DNA of 64,000 nt from Anaerolineaceae bacterium (GTDB taxonomy: Bacteria > Chloroflexota > Anaerolineae > Anaerolineales > UBA11657), in the NCBI GenBank assembly GCA_003569365.1, contig BGOS01000023.1:62001-126000 (forward strand). The letters run 5' to 3'. The notes beneath the pieces are model-generated. The model was not told the origin of the DNA. It ran no database searches and saw only the letters and a list, made by a program, of their open reading frames with translations. Numbering within the stretch: position 1 is the stretch's first letter; each line of letters starts with the position of its first letter. A program made the translations under genes and the position numbers. Shown here piece after piece: positions 35,537 through 44,220 of this stretch.

Positions 35537-36565
35537 TCAGGCTTTGGTTGCAGGCGGCTGCGCAGCAATAATGCGCTGCAGTTCACTTTGCCAGCGCACC
35601 CGGTCGGCGTAAAAATAAAAGGTGCCGGCAATCAGGGCGGTGTTTACAAAAGCATGAAAGCTGATACCCAGCAGCATCAGCCACGAGGCGCCGTCCGGCA
35701 GGCCCCACACAAACCCCAGCCCAAGGTTGAGCAAAAGAATTATCAGCAGCAACCCGGCTGCCGGCTGTGCGTTGGTGCGCACAATCGCGGAGCTTTTGCG
35801 CAACGCAGTGCGCAGCTGACTTCCACTCAGCACTACTTCCTGGACTATAAACACGTAAGTGAACACAACGTACATGGCAAAGAATGCACCCAATGAATTT
35901 ACGAGACCGCCCAAAAGCGGGTGCACGGCTGTAGTCACAAGCGTAAGCACGCTCAGCGGCAACAGATAAAGCGCCAGCGCCCCCAGCGCCAGAAACGCCA
36001 GCAGTGTCAGATGCAGCCAGCTTCGCAAAATCTTTTCGGCCAGCGCCCTGCGGTCAGCGCGCGCTGCGGGCGCTTGCACAGTGCGCGCAATCAGGTGCAG
36101 ATAGATGCTGCCCAGCAGCATGCCAATCACGGTCAAGCCGCTGCCCCACATCACCACGCCGAGCACACCAGGCACATTGATATGCAGGCTTGTGCCAAGT
36201 GGTGTGAATGCTGCGCCTCTGCCAGCCATCATGCTGGGCACACCCAGCGGTGCAGTGCTCAGAAAGCCAAACAAGTTTGCGGTTTCGCCAACTTGCGCCA
36301 CCAGCTCTGGCAGCGCATTCGGGTCTGGCAGTTGCTGGTTGAGGGCGCTGGCAAACTCCGGGTTGGCGCGCACAAATGCAAGGGCCTGGCTCAACAGCGG
36401 CGCAATCGAGAGCTGCGGACCCAGCCACAGGAACAAGTCCAGCACAAGCGGCAGAATTAAAAGGGGCAGGTGCGTGGCCACCGCGTGCAGACCGTGGCCA
36501 AGTGAGTCGATTACTCCCAGCGGCGGAGTGGGCCCGGCGACCTGACGTTTCCCCATAACTAACAT
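35537..36565 (-). CDS. Multi-pass membrane protein of unknown function
   Basis: The 342-residue protein has about six transmembrane segments: LPLLILPLVLDLFLWLG, VVMWGSGLTVIGMLLGSIYLHLI, LTLLAFLALGALALYLL, AFFAMYVVFTYVFIVQEV, LLLIILLLNLGLGFVWGL and ISFHAFVNTALIAGTFYFYA. An extracytoplasmic loop lies between the first two. No catalytic motif or named family is recognised. ATG 36565 starts six bases after a TAAAAT box, so the message is probably leaderless. It is upstream of gyrB on the same strand, 110 bases away. Confidence 0.75.
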   Translation of the reverse strand: MLVMGKRQVAGPTPPLGVIDSLGHGLHAVATHLPLLILPLVLDLFLWLGPQLSIAPLLSQALAFVRANPEFASALNQQLPDPNALPELVAQVGETANLFGFLSTAPLGVPSMMAGRGAAFTPLGTSLHINVPGVLGVVMWGSGLTVIGMLLGSIYLHLIARTVQAPAARADRRALAEKILRSWLHLTLLAFLALGALALYLLPLSVLTLVTTAVHPLLGGLVNSLGAFFAMYVVFTYVFIVQEVVLSGSQLRTALRKSSAIVRTNAQPAAGLLLIILLLNLGLGFVWGLPDGASWLMLLGISFHAFVNTALIAGTFYFYADRVRWQSELQRIIAAQPPATKA

Positions 36566-36571
36566 AGTGCT

Positions 36572-36577
36572 ATTTTA
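36572..36577 (-). promoter_or_regulatory. -10 box of a predicted leaderless promoter
   Basis: TAAAAT on the minus strand ends six bases before ATG 36565. No clear -35 box; no Shine-Dalgarno sequence. Confidence 0.5.
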
Positions 36578-36617
36578 CCAAACCGCAAGGCTTTCGCGTG
36601 GTCTTTCCCGCTGCCGT

Positions 36618-36646
36618 TTGACCCGTTTTCTGCCATTGATTACAAT
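36618..36646 (+). promoter_or_regulatory. Sigma70-type promoter for murA
   Basis: TTGACC (36618-36623), a 17-base spacer and TACAAT (36641-36646). The transcript would start near 36653, about 30 bases before ATG 36685. Confidence 0.8.
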
Positions 36647-36684
36647 GTATTTGCGAGCCGCTTTGGGTGCGCGGCACAACAATC

Positions 36685-37965
36685 ATGGATCAATTTGTAA
36701 TTCGCGGCGGTGTACCACTGCGCGGCAGCGTGCAGCCGGCTGGCAACAAAAACTCGGCCTTGCCCCTGCTGGCTGCCTGCCTGCTCACTGACCAGCCGGT
36801 GACGCTGCACAACATGCCGTTGATAGAAGATGTGCAAACCATGCGGCAGCTGGTGCAAGCGGCCGGTGCCACGGTAGAGCTGCTCGGTCCGCGCACCTGG
36901 CGGATTCAGGCGGCGCGAGTAAGTGGCGCGCAGCTTGACCCGGAATTATGCAGTGCCATCCGCGCGTCCATCCTGCTGGCCGGGCCGCTGCTGGCGCGCT
37001 GCGGGGAACTGCACCTTTCTGCGCCGGGTGGCGATGTGATCGGCCGGCGGCGGCTGGACACGCATCTACTTGCACTGCGTGCGCTTGGCGCGCAGATTGA
37101 CTGGCGCGAGAGTTTTCACATGCACACCAAAGGCCTGCAGGGTGCTGCCATTTTGCTGGATGAAGCCAGTGTGACCGCAACTGAAAATGCGGTGATGGCA
37201 GCCGTGCTGGCGCGCGGCAACAGCGTCTTGCGCAATGTGGCATCTGAGCCGCATGTGCAGGAGCTGTGCCGCTTTCTTAACCAGCTGGGTGCGCGTATTC
37301 GCGGCATTGGCAGCAACGTGCTTGAGATTGAGGGCGTGGCGCGCCTGCAGGGTGGCGAGCACACTGTGGAGCCGGACTATCTGGAGGTGGTGAGTTTTGC
37401 GGGCGCGGCAGCCGTCACGGGCGGCGAAGTGCGCATTGTGGGCGCGGCACAGTGCCCGTTGGAAATGGCGGCGGTAGTGTTTGGGCGCTTGGGTGTGCAC
37501 TGGCAAACCGAAGGCGCTGATTTGCTGGTGGCAGCCAATCAAGCGCTGCGCATTACGCAGGATTTTGGCGGCGCCATCCCCAAGGTTGATGACGCACCGT
37601 GGCCGGGCTTTCCCGCGGACTTGATGAGCGTGGCGATCCTTGTGGCTACGCAATGCACCGGCACGGTTTTGTTTCACGAAAAAATGTTCGAGAGCCGTTT
37701 GTATTTTGTGGACAAGCTGGTGAGCATGGGCGCCCGCATCGTTGTGTGTGATCCGCATCGGTGCGTGGTGCAGGGGCCCGGCCAGCTGCGCGGCGAGCGC
37801 CTGGAGAGCCCGGACATTCGCGCCGGCATGGCGCTGCTACTGGCAGCCTTGTGCGCGCAAGGCGAATCGCTCATCCGCAACATCGGCCAGATTGAGCGTG
37901 GCTACGAGCGCGTGGATGAAAAGCTGCGCGCACTTGGCGCAGACATCGTGCGCGCGCCGGCTTAG
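36685..37965 (+). CDS. murA: UDP-N-acetylglucosamine 1-carboxyvinyltransferase with Cys-to-Asp active site
   Basis: MurA transfers enolpyruvate to UDP-GlcNAc, the first committed step of peptidoglycan synthesis. The 426-residue product has NKNSALPLLAACLLTD with the substrate-binding Lys 22 and Asn 23, CSAIRASILLAGPLLAR, and DDAPWPGFPADL near the substrate site. The catalytic loop, PGGCxIGxRP in Escherichia coli, reads PGGDVIGRRRLDTH here, so the fosfomycin-target Cys is Asp 117 (GAT at 37033-37035). The same change is known in mycobacteria and chlamydiae and predicts fosfomycin resistance. ATG 36685 is preferred to GTG 36667. Confidence 0.94.
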   Translation: MDQFVIRGGVPLRGSVQPAGNKNSALPLLAACLLTDQPVTLHNMPLIEDVQTMRQLVQAAGATVELLGPRTWRIQAARVSGAQLDPELCSAIRASILLAGPLLARCGELHLSAPGGDVIGRRRLDTHLLALRALGAQIDWRESFHMHTKGLQGAAILLDEASVTATENAVMAAVLARGNSVLRNVASEPHVQELCRFLNQLGARIRGIGSNVLEIEGVARLQGGEHTVEPDYLEVVSFAGAAAVTGGEVRIVGAAQCPLEMAAVVFGRLGVHWQTEGADLLVAANQALRITQDFGGAIPKVDDAPWPGFPADLMSVAILVATQCTGTVLFHEKMFESRLYFVDKLVSMGARIVVCDPHRCVVQGPGQLRGERLESPDIRAGMALLLAALCAQGESLIRNIGQIERGYERVDEKLRALGADIVRAPA

Positions 37966-37968
37966 AGA

Positions 37969-40239
37969 TTACTTTCCGTAGAAGTAGGTGCCCAAGCCGC
38001 CGGCGCGTGTAAACATGCCGCCGAGGTAAAGGTATTGCCCCTGGGCTGCGAGTTTGTACACGCGGTCGTTGACGCCGACCGCCAAGCCATGCCACTCTTT
38101 TCCGTCCCAGCGCGCAATATAACGCGAGCTTTCCTTGCCGGCAGCTAGAAAGTTTCCGCCGGCATAAATCTGCCCGTCAATTTCTTCAATCGCATACACC
38201 GATGGGATGATCGCGCCGCCGACGCCGTTGCCCAAAGCGGACCATGCAGTCCCGTCCCACTTGGCAATGCGTTGTGCTTTCACAACCGTGCCATCCGGGT
38301 TTGTAGCCCGGTCAAACCAGCCGCCGACATAGAAATCATCCCCGACAACCTTCACTGTGTGCACCCAGTTATTCAGGTTGATGCCCGTGTCCGGCCAGCT
38401 GCTGCCGTCATAGAACGAAAAGTAAGCTGACCGGCTGGTCTTGCCGCCCGAGCTGAACATGCCGCCCACAAAAATTCCTTGTTGGGATTTTTCAAGCGCA
38501 TACACGCGGTTGTTCCACTCCGGACCAAAGCGCTGCCATTGCCCGCCAGACCAGGTAACCGTGCGGTAGGTTACAACGTCTCCGGCCATGCTGAAGTCCC
38601 CGGCAACATAAACTTTGTCGCCATCCAGCATCACATTAAAGGCGCGGTTGTTCACGCCGCCGTCGAGCGGCTCCCATTTGCTGCCGTTCCAGCGCGCCAC
38701 GCGGTTTACTTCAATTTCAATCGTCTCAGCTTCAGCCGGCTGCTGCTGGCCATCTGCTTCCAGAAAGTTGTAGGCCTTGGTGAACCAGCCAACAGCGTAC
38801 AGGCTGTCGTCGGCGCTGTTGTAAGCAATGTCATACACCACGCCATTGAAGCCGCCGCCAAGCGGGTTCCAGTTTTTCCCGTCCCAAACTGCAATGTTGT
38901 TGGCAGCCACCTTGCTGAAATCAGAGTTGAAGGCAGTCTTAAAATCACCGCCGGCGTAAATTACATCTTTGCCAAAATCGATGGCGTACACGGTGCCATC
39001 CGTGCCGCCGCCGAGCGCAGCCCATTGCTCGGCTTTGGTGTCCCAGCGCGCAATGTGGCGCGTGTCCAGCAGCTGCTCGGTCTTATTGCGCGCAGCCAGA
39101 AACCAGCCGCCAACAAAAACATCGCCGGGAGGAGCCGGAGCGGCGGCAGCTGCTTGCGGGGCGGGGGCAATGGCCCACACCCAGTCATCCACACCGCCGC
39201 CAAGTGGAGCCCATGTTGCGCCGTCCCAAGCCGCAACCCGATCAACCAATAGACCGCCAGCGCGGCGCATCTCGCCACCAACATAAAGTTTTCCCGTGCC
39301 GGTTGCAAGAGCGTAGACATTGCCGTCCACACCGGCGCCAACCTCTGCCCATTGCTTGCCATCCCATTTTGCAATGTGGCTGGCGGGCTTGCCGCCAGCG
39401 GCGGTAAAGTAACCGCCCGCGTACAACGCGCCTTCATGCGCGACCAGCGCCATAATCCAATAGTCTGTTCCGCTGCCCACTCTGCTCCAGCGCGAGCCAT
39501 CCCACTTTGCAATATAGTTTGCATCCATCGTGTCAACTTTTGTGAAGAGGCCGCCGGCATATAGTTCGCCATCCAGCATAACGAGGCTGTGCACCCAGTT
39601 GTTTGGCCCCACGCTGAGGTGCGACCAGCGTGTGCCATCCCACTTGGCCACATGGCTGGCTGGCAGCCCGCCCGCCCGAAAGAAGTACCCGCCTGCATAA
39701 ACATCGTTGCCGTCGATCGCGATGGCGTACACCGATCCGTTGAGGCCTTGGCCGAGCGGATGCCACTTCTCTCCGTCCCAGCGCGCCATGTGGTTGGCCG
39801 GCAGGCCGCCGGCTTTGGTAAATGCGCCGCCCGCGTACAGGTCGGTGTCGGTGGTGGCAATTGCATACACCAGGCCGTTTACACCCTCGCCCAGCTCGGA
39901 CCAGGCCTTTCCGTCCCAGCGCGCAATGTATTTTTCATTAAGCTGCGTGTCGTCCGGGTTGGAGAGGTTCTTGAACCAACCGCCGATGAACATATCAGTG
40001 CCACGCGTAATGGCTGCGAAGACTTTGTCGTCTGTGCCCAGGCCCAGCGGATGCCAGCGCTCTTCTGCGCCGTTCCAGATTGCAACATGATTAACAATCA
40101 TGCCGCCGCCACCGCGTGCCTGCACCAACGGCCGGCTGGCCAACGGGGTCTCTGCGCTGGCCACCATGCCACCCAGCAGCAGCGCCAATATTGCGCGCCG
40201 CAGCAGCGCCAGCCGTGGGCGATTGACTTTGACTTTCAA
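37969..40239 (-). CDS. Secreted protein of 14 WDG repeats (beta-propeller-like)
   Basis: After a signal peptide (LRRAILALLLGGMVASAE) the 756-residue protein consists of about 14 repeats of 45-60 residues. Each is built on the pattern hIAxWDGxxWxxLGxGvxxxVyAi followed by dlYAGGxFtxAGG, for example YIARWDGKAWSELGEGVNG and DLYAGGAFTKAGGLPANH. A tandem propeller or solenoid fold is likely. No enzyme motif or surface anchor is visible. The start is TTG 40239. It ends three bases from the convergent murA stop without a terminator. Confidence 0.85.
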   Translation of the reverse strand: MKVKVNRPRLALLRRAILALLLGGMVASAETPLASRPLVQARGGGGMIVNHVAIWNGAEERWHPLGLGTDDKVFAAITRGTDMFIGGWFKNLSNPDDTQLNEKYIARWDGKAWSELGEGVNGLVYAIATTDTDLYAGGAFTKAGGLPANHMARWDGEKWHPLGQGLNGSVYAIAIDGNDVYAGGYFFRAGGLPASHVAKWDGTRWSHLSVGPNNWVHSLVMLDGELYAGGLFTKVDTMDANYIAKWDGSRWSRVGSGTDYWIMALVAHEGALYAGGYFTAAGGKPASHIAKWDGKQWAEVGAGVDGNVYALATGTGKLYVGGEMRRAGGLLVDRVAAWDGATWAPLGGGVDDWVWAIAPAPQAAAAAPAPPGDVFVGGWFLAARNKTEQLLDTRHIARWDTKAEQWAALGGGTDGTVYAIDFGKDVIYAGGDFKTAFNSDFSKVAANNIAVWDGKNWNPLGGGFNGVVYDIAYNSADDSLYAVGWFTKAYNFLEADGQQQPAEAETIEIEVNRVARWNGSKWEPLDGGVNNRAFNVMLDGDKVYVAGDFSMAGDVVTYRTVTWSGGQWQRFGPEWNNRVYALEKSQQGIFVGGMFSSGGKTSRSAYFSFYDGSSWPDTGINLNNWVHTVKVVGDDFYVGGWFDRATNPDGTVVKAQRIAKWDGTAWSALGNGVGGAIIPSVYAIEEIDGQIYAGGNFLAAGKESSRYIARWDGKEWHGLAVGVNDRVYKLAAQGQYLYLGGMFTRAGGLGTYFYGK

Positions 40240-40334
40240 TTTTTTCAGCCGGCGGGCAGCCCGCTTCCGCTAACAGGCGCACCCTTGGTTGGTATCGGCG
40301 GGCGGCGTTGCGCCATTAGGAAATTATGCAAGAA

Positions 40335-40362
40335 AAAGCGGCCACCCAAGGGTGGCCGCTTT
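40335..40362 (-). terminator. Terminator after the DegV gene
   Basis: AAAGCGGCCACCC (40335-40347) and GGGTGGCCGCTTT (40350-40362) form a long stem; on the minus strand the stem runs into TTTTTC. Confidence 0.9.
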
Positions 40363-40398
40363 CAAAACTAGTGCGCCGCGGGAACTTAGGGGCGGGCT

Positions 40399-41250
40399 TC
40401 AATCCTCAATCGACCACGCCAGGCCGGTGGTGCCGGGCCCGGTGTGGCAGCCCACGGTGGGGCTTACATCCGCCACCAGAGCCTCAAGCGGCTGGCACTT
40501 CTCGCACAAAAGCGCAAGCATTTCCTGCGCATTCTCGGGGGCGTTGGCGTGCACGGCAGCCACACGAAAGCGCTTTGCAGATTGAAGCTTTGCCGCAACG
40601 GTCTCCACGAGGTGCTGCTGTGCTTTTTTGGTGGTGCGCACCTGCCCGGAGGGATGCAGCTTGCCATCAACCAGCTCAAGGATGGGCTTCACGTTGAGGG
40701 CCGTGCCGAGCAAGCGCTTGGTGCCGCTGATGCGGCCGCTGCGGTGCAAATATTCCAGCGTGATTGGCGTGATGATGACGCCCGCATGCGGGATGCGGCT
40801 GCGCACAAGCTGCGCGCAATCCGCCATGGAGGCTCCATCCGCAGCAGCACGCGCTGCTGCCAGCACCAGATAGCCCAGTGCCATGGAAATCATGCGCGAG
40901 TCAATCAGTTCAATTTTCTGCGGGCCAAAGCCGTCCATGGCCTGAACGGCGGAGTTATAGGCGCCGGAAAGGTCGCTTGAAAGCACAATCGTCAGTATGC
41001 TATCGGCTTGCTTTGCTGCGGCTTCAAATGCCTCTTTGAAATCTTTGACTGTGGCCTGTGATGTAGTGGGGTGGGTTGTTGTAGCCAGCTGGCGCTGGTA
41101 GAAATCGGCGGGCTTGATGTCAACGCCGTCGCGGTAGGTCTTCTGTTCCCAGACCAGTACCTGCGGCACAACATGAATGTTGTACTGCCGGTTTAGCGCA
41201 TCTGGAATGTATGCAGTGCTATCAGTGACAATTGCAATTTTGTGTGCCAT
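40399..41250 (-). CDS. DegV-family fatty-acid-binding protein
   Basis: The 283-residue protein has the DegV signatures TDSTAYIP, TSQATVKDFKEAF, LSSDLSGAYNSA with the conserved Ser that holds the fatty-acid carboxylate, LEYLHRSGRISG, and GCHTGPGTTGLAW. DegV (FakB-type) proteins bind an acyl chain and present it to the kinase FakA. No fakA is in the window. AGGAGA lies eight bases before ATG 41250. The gene is monocistronic with its own terminator. Confidence 0.93.
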   Translation of the reverse strand: MAHKIAIVTDSTAYIPDALNRQYNIHVVPQVLVWEQKTYRDGVDIKPADFYQRQLATTTHPTTSQATVKDFKEAFEAAAKQADSILTIVLSSDLSGAYNSAVQAMDGFGPQKIELIDSRMISMALGYLVLAAARAAADGASMADCAQLVRSRIPHAGVIITPITLEYLHRSGRISGTKRLLGTALNVKPILELVDGKLHPSGQVRTTKKAQQHLVETVAAKLQSAKRFRVAAVHANAPENAQEMLALLCEKCQPLEALVADVSPTVGCHTGPGTTGLAWSIED

Positions 41251-41493
41251 GATTGGGGTCTCCTGCTAGTAAATAATTTGACAGAGGCAAAGTGTAACAT
41301 GCCAACCTGACGCAGGATGTGCACGGAGGCCGGAAGGTATGTGTGCGAGCTGGTGGCTGCGGGTGGCGTTCTGTCACCAGTTAGCGCGCGGGGATGAGCA
41401 GCAATTGTGCCAGAGTGCAGCTTGATTGCCGGCTGCGGGCGGCACGCAGTGGCTGGTGAGTGGGCTGCGCGTGTGGAAGCCTGCAACCACTGC
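41251..41493. other. Intergenic region between degV-type gene and ffh
   Basis: About 310 bases separate the two divergent genes. Apart from the ffh promoter I see no RNA gene, tRNA-like T-loop or ORF with coding character. The SRP RNA gene is not evident here. Confidence 0.4.
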
Positions 41494-41522
41494 TTGACGA
41501 GCTTGCGCTGCACCGCTAAACT
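41494..41522 (+). promoter_or_regulatory. Sigma70-type promoter for the ffh operon
   Basis: TTGACG (41494-41499), a 17-base spacer and TAAACT (41517-41522), giving a 5' leader of about 35 bases before ATG 41563. Confidence 0.72.
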
Positions 41523-41562
41523 TTTTGAATGCGGTGCGCTGCGATGCGCCGCGCAGCCAAAC

Positions 41563-42888
41563 ATGTTCGAAACACTCTCCGGCAAACTTCAGGCGGTATT
41601 TAAAGAATTCAGCCGGCGCGGAAAACTTTCAGATGCGGATGTAGACACGGGCCTGCGTGAAATCCGGCTGGCGCTGCTTGAAGCGGATGTGCACTTCTCG
41701 GTTGTGAAGAGCTTGCTGGACCGTGTGCGCGCGCGGGCGGTGGGCAGTGAGGTGGCACAGGCGCTCAACCCGGGGCAGCAAGTGATCAAGATTGTGCACG
41801 CGGAGCTGCTTGCCACCTTGGGCACGCCAGAGCGTTTAAATTTGCAGGGGCCGGCGCCGCGCAGCATTCTGCTTGTGGGTTTGCAGGGCGCGGGCAAGAC
41901 CACGCTCGCCGGCAAGCTGGCGCGCTGGCTGCGGGCTGACGGGCAGCGTCCGCTGCTGGTGGCGGCTGATCCCTACCGACCCGCTGCGGTTGAGCAGCTG
42001 CGCACCATCGGCCGGCAGCTGGACATTCCCGTATTCACCGGAACGCAGGCGCCGCCGCAACTATGCGCGGCAGCGCAGCGCGAGGCAGCCGCCACGGGCT
42101 GCACGGTTGTGATCATGGATACCGCCGGCCGCTTGCAAATTGATGCGGACATGATGGCCGAGGTAACCGCCATCAAGGCGCTGACGCAGCCGGGCGAGGT
42201 GCTGCTGGTGGCGGACGCGATGCTGGGGCAGGCGGCAGTGCGCATTGCCGAGGGCTTTCATGCGGCGCTGGGCCTCACCGGGCTGGTGCTAACCAAAATG
42301 GACGGCGATGCGCGCGGCGGTGCTGCCATTTCCATTCGCAGTGTGGCTGCGGTTCCCATCAAGTTTCTCGGCGTCAGTGAAAAAATGGACGGGCTCGAGG
42401 TGTTTGATCCGGCGCGGCTGGCCGGGCGCATTCTGGGCATGGGCGACATCATCGGCCTGATTGAAAAAGCCGAGGCCAGCTTTGATGTTGCGCAGGCGCA
42501 GCAAATGCAGCAGAAGCTGCTGAAGTCCGAGCTGGACCTGAGTGATTTTCTTGACCAGCTGCGCCAGATGCGCAAGCTGGGCTCGATGGGGCAGCTGATG
42601 GAGATGCTGCCCGGGTTGGGGCGCGCGGCGGCAGCCATGGATCCGGCGCAGATGGACAAGCAACTAACGCGTTCCGAGGCGATTGTGTGCTCCATGACGC
42701 TGGCGGAAAGGCGCGATCCGCGCGTGATGAACAGCAGCCGCAAACGGCGCGTGGCGGCAGGATCCGGCACGCAGGTGCAGGATGTGAACCAGCTGCTAAA
42801 GCAGTTTCGGCAAATGCAGGATATGATGAAGCAGTTCGGCAAGAACAAGCGCGGCATGCTGGGATTGCTCCGGCAATTGGGCGGATAG
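41563..42888 (+). CDS. ffh: Signal recognition particle protein Ffh
   Basis: Ffh binds signal peptides and SRP RNA and delivers ribosomes to FtsY. The 441-residue product has an N domain from MFETLSGKLQAVFKEF, G1 GLQGAGKTTLAGKLAR, G3 DTAGRLQID, G4 TKMDGDARGGAA, and GMGDIIGLIEKAE. The Met-rich M domain follows, with the RNA-binding segment TLAERRDPRVMNSSRKRRVAAGSG. ATG 41563 is chosen by alignment to the family N terminus; the frame stays open 156 bases upstream, but that part spans the promoter. rpsP follows 61 bases later. Confidence 0.96.
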   Translation: MFETLSGKLQAVFKEFSRRGKLSDADVDTGLREIRLALLEADVHFSVVKSLLDRVRARAVGSEVAQALNPGQQVIKIVHAELLATLGTPERLNLQGPAPRSILLVGLQGAGKTTLAGKLARWLRADGQRPLLVAADPYRPAAVEQLRTIGRQLDIPVFTGTQAPPQLCAAAQREAAATGCTVVIMDTAGRLQIDADMMAEVTAIKALTQPGEVLLVADAMLGQAAVRIAEGFHAALGLTGLVLTKMDGDARGGAAISIRSVAAVPIKFLGVSEKMDGLEVFDPARLAGRILGMGDIIGLIEKAEASFDVAQAQQMQQKLLKSELDLSDFLDQLRQMRKLGSMGQLMEMLPGLGRAAAAMDPAQMDKQLTRSEAIVCSMTLAERRDPRVMNSSRKRRVAAGSGTQVQDVNQLLKQFRQMQDMMKQFGKNKRGMLGLLRQLGG

Positions 42889-42949
42889 TTGGTTACCGCA
42901 AAACTGCCGGCTTGGGTTACAATCCGTGCCGGAAGGAGAACTAAGATTT

Positions 42950-43357
42950 ATGGTACGAATTAGGCTGCGCCGGGCAGGCGCAAGAAACAAGCCCTCATAC
43001 CGCATGGTGGCGGCTGATCAGGATTGCGCGCGCGACGGGCGCTTTCTGGAAGTTTTGGGGCACTACAACCCGCGAGACGAGCCCGCCACGATTGTGGTGG
43101 ATGAGGCGCGCATGCTGCATTGGCTGGGCAAAGGCGCGCAACCCAGTGACACGATGGCCCGCCTGCTGGGTGTGGTGGGAACAATGAAGCGTTTTGACCG
43201 GCTCAAGGCGGGCGAGGCGCTGGAGGCTTTGCTGGCAGAGGCTGCGCTGGCTGCAGCCCAACCCACGGTGCCCGCGCCGCGCGCGCCGCGGCCAACCAAG
43301 AAGACCAAGGCTGCAGCCGCGGCAGCGGTTGCCGCAGCGGCCGCACCCGCTGCGTAA
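42950..43357 (+). CDS. rpsP: 30S ribosomal protein S16
   Basis: S16 core features are MVRIRLRRAGARNKPSYRMVAAD, GRFLEVLGHYNPRD and MLHWLGKGAQPSDTMARLL. The 135-residue protein is longer than the typical 80-90 because of a C-terminal tail of about 45 residues rich in Ala, Pro and Lys (PRPTKKTKAAAAAAVAAA). AAGGAG at 42933-42938 lies 11 bases before ATG 42950. It starts an S16-khpA-rimM group; the trmD and rplS genes that often follow are absent. Confidence 0.95.
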   Translation: MVRIRLRRAGARNKPSYRMVAADQDCARDGRFLEVLGHYNPRDEPATIVVDEARMLHWLGKGAQPSDTMARLLGVVGTMKRFDRLKAGEALEALLAEAALAAAQPTVPAPRAPRPTKKTKAAAAAAVAAAAAPAA

Positions 43358-43366
43358 GCGCATAGT

Positions 43367-43594
43367 ATGAAAGCGCTGCTCGAGTACCTTGCGCGCGGAA
43401 TGGTGGGCGCCCCCGAGCGCGTGGTTGTCCGCGAACGCGACATTCGCGGCGTGCAAGTCCTGCACTTGCAAGTGGCGCCTGAAGATGCCGGCCGCGTGAT
43501 TGGCCGGCGCGGTGCAACGGCCGCCGCCTTGCGCACAGTTTTGTCGGCGCTGGCGCAGCGCTCCGGAGAACGGGTTGAGCTTGAGATTATGTAA
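43367..43594 (+). CDS. khpA: RNA-binding protein KhpA (KH domain)
   Basis: The 75-residue protein is a single KH domain with the GxxG loop in GRVIGRRGATAAALRTVL. KhpA forms a complex with KhpB/Jag (gene at 22604). The position between rpsP and rimM, nine bases after rpsP, is the usual one. Confidence 0.93.
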   Translation: MKALLEYLARGMVGAPERVVVRERDIRGVQVLHLQVAPEDAGRVIGRRGATAAALRTVLSALAQRSGERVELEIM

Positions 43595-43615
43595 CGGCAC
43601 CGCCCGCTTTGCCCG

Positions 43616-44155
43616 GTGACCGTTCCGAAATCTGGAGTGCCCCCAACCCAACCAACCCGATACATCCTCCTCGGCAATATCGTCGGTCCGCAGGGCGTGC
43701 ATGGCGCAGTGCGACTGCACAGCAGTGCGCGCGGCCTTCCTCCTTTAGAAAGTTTGCGAAAGGTATTTATTGGCGAGCAACGCCGCTGCCATGTGCTGCG
43801 CGATGCGCGCCGGCACGGGAAGGCGCTGGTGCTGGAGCTGGAAGGCTGCCCCGATCAGGCAACGGCTGCCGGCCTGACGGGTGCGGGCGTGTGGGTGCAG
43901 GCGGAAGATCTGGGCGCGCTGCAGGAAAATGAATATTACATTGCAGACTTGGTGGGCCTGCGCGTGGTTACAACCGAGGGCGAGGAGCTGGGCGAACTGG
44001 TGGAGGTGCTGGTGACGGGCGCGAACGATGTGTACCGGGTGGTGGGCGCAGCGGGCGAGGTGCTGCTGCCGGCGATTGCCCAAGTGGTGCGCAAAGTTGA
44101 CCTGCCTGCGCGCAGCATGCTGGTGTGGCTGATGCCCGGCTTGCGCCAGCCGTAA
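43616..44155 (+). CDS. rimM: Ribosome maturation factor RimM
   Basis: RimM assists assembly of the 30S head near S19. The 179-residue protein has the N-terminal RimM domain (ILLGNIVGPQGVHGAVRLH) and a C-terminal PRC barrel (EYYIADLVGLRVVTTEGEEL, then LLPAIAQVVRKVDLPARSM). The start is GTG 43616, 21 bases after khpA. No terminator separates it from dprA. Confidence 0.94.
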   Translation: MTVPKSGVPPTQPTRYILLGNIVGPQGVHGAVRLHSSARGLPPLESLRKVFIGEQRRCHVLRDARRHGKALVLELEGCPDQATAAGLTGAGVWVQAEDLGALQENEYYIADLVGLRVVTTEGEELGELVEVLVTGANDVYRVVGAAGEVLLPAIAQVVRKVDLPARSMLVWLMPGLRQP

Positions 44156-44220
44156 ATGCGCACAGTGCGGCAGCGCGCACTGCAGGGCCGGAATTGTGCG
44201 CAGCTGCACATGGGCCGCAC

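Noticed and set aside
42889..42923. TACAAT at 42918-42923 as an internal promoter for rpsP
   Set aside because: No -35 box at acceptable spacing; the gene is adequately explained by read-through from ffh.
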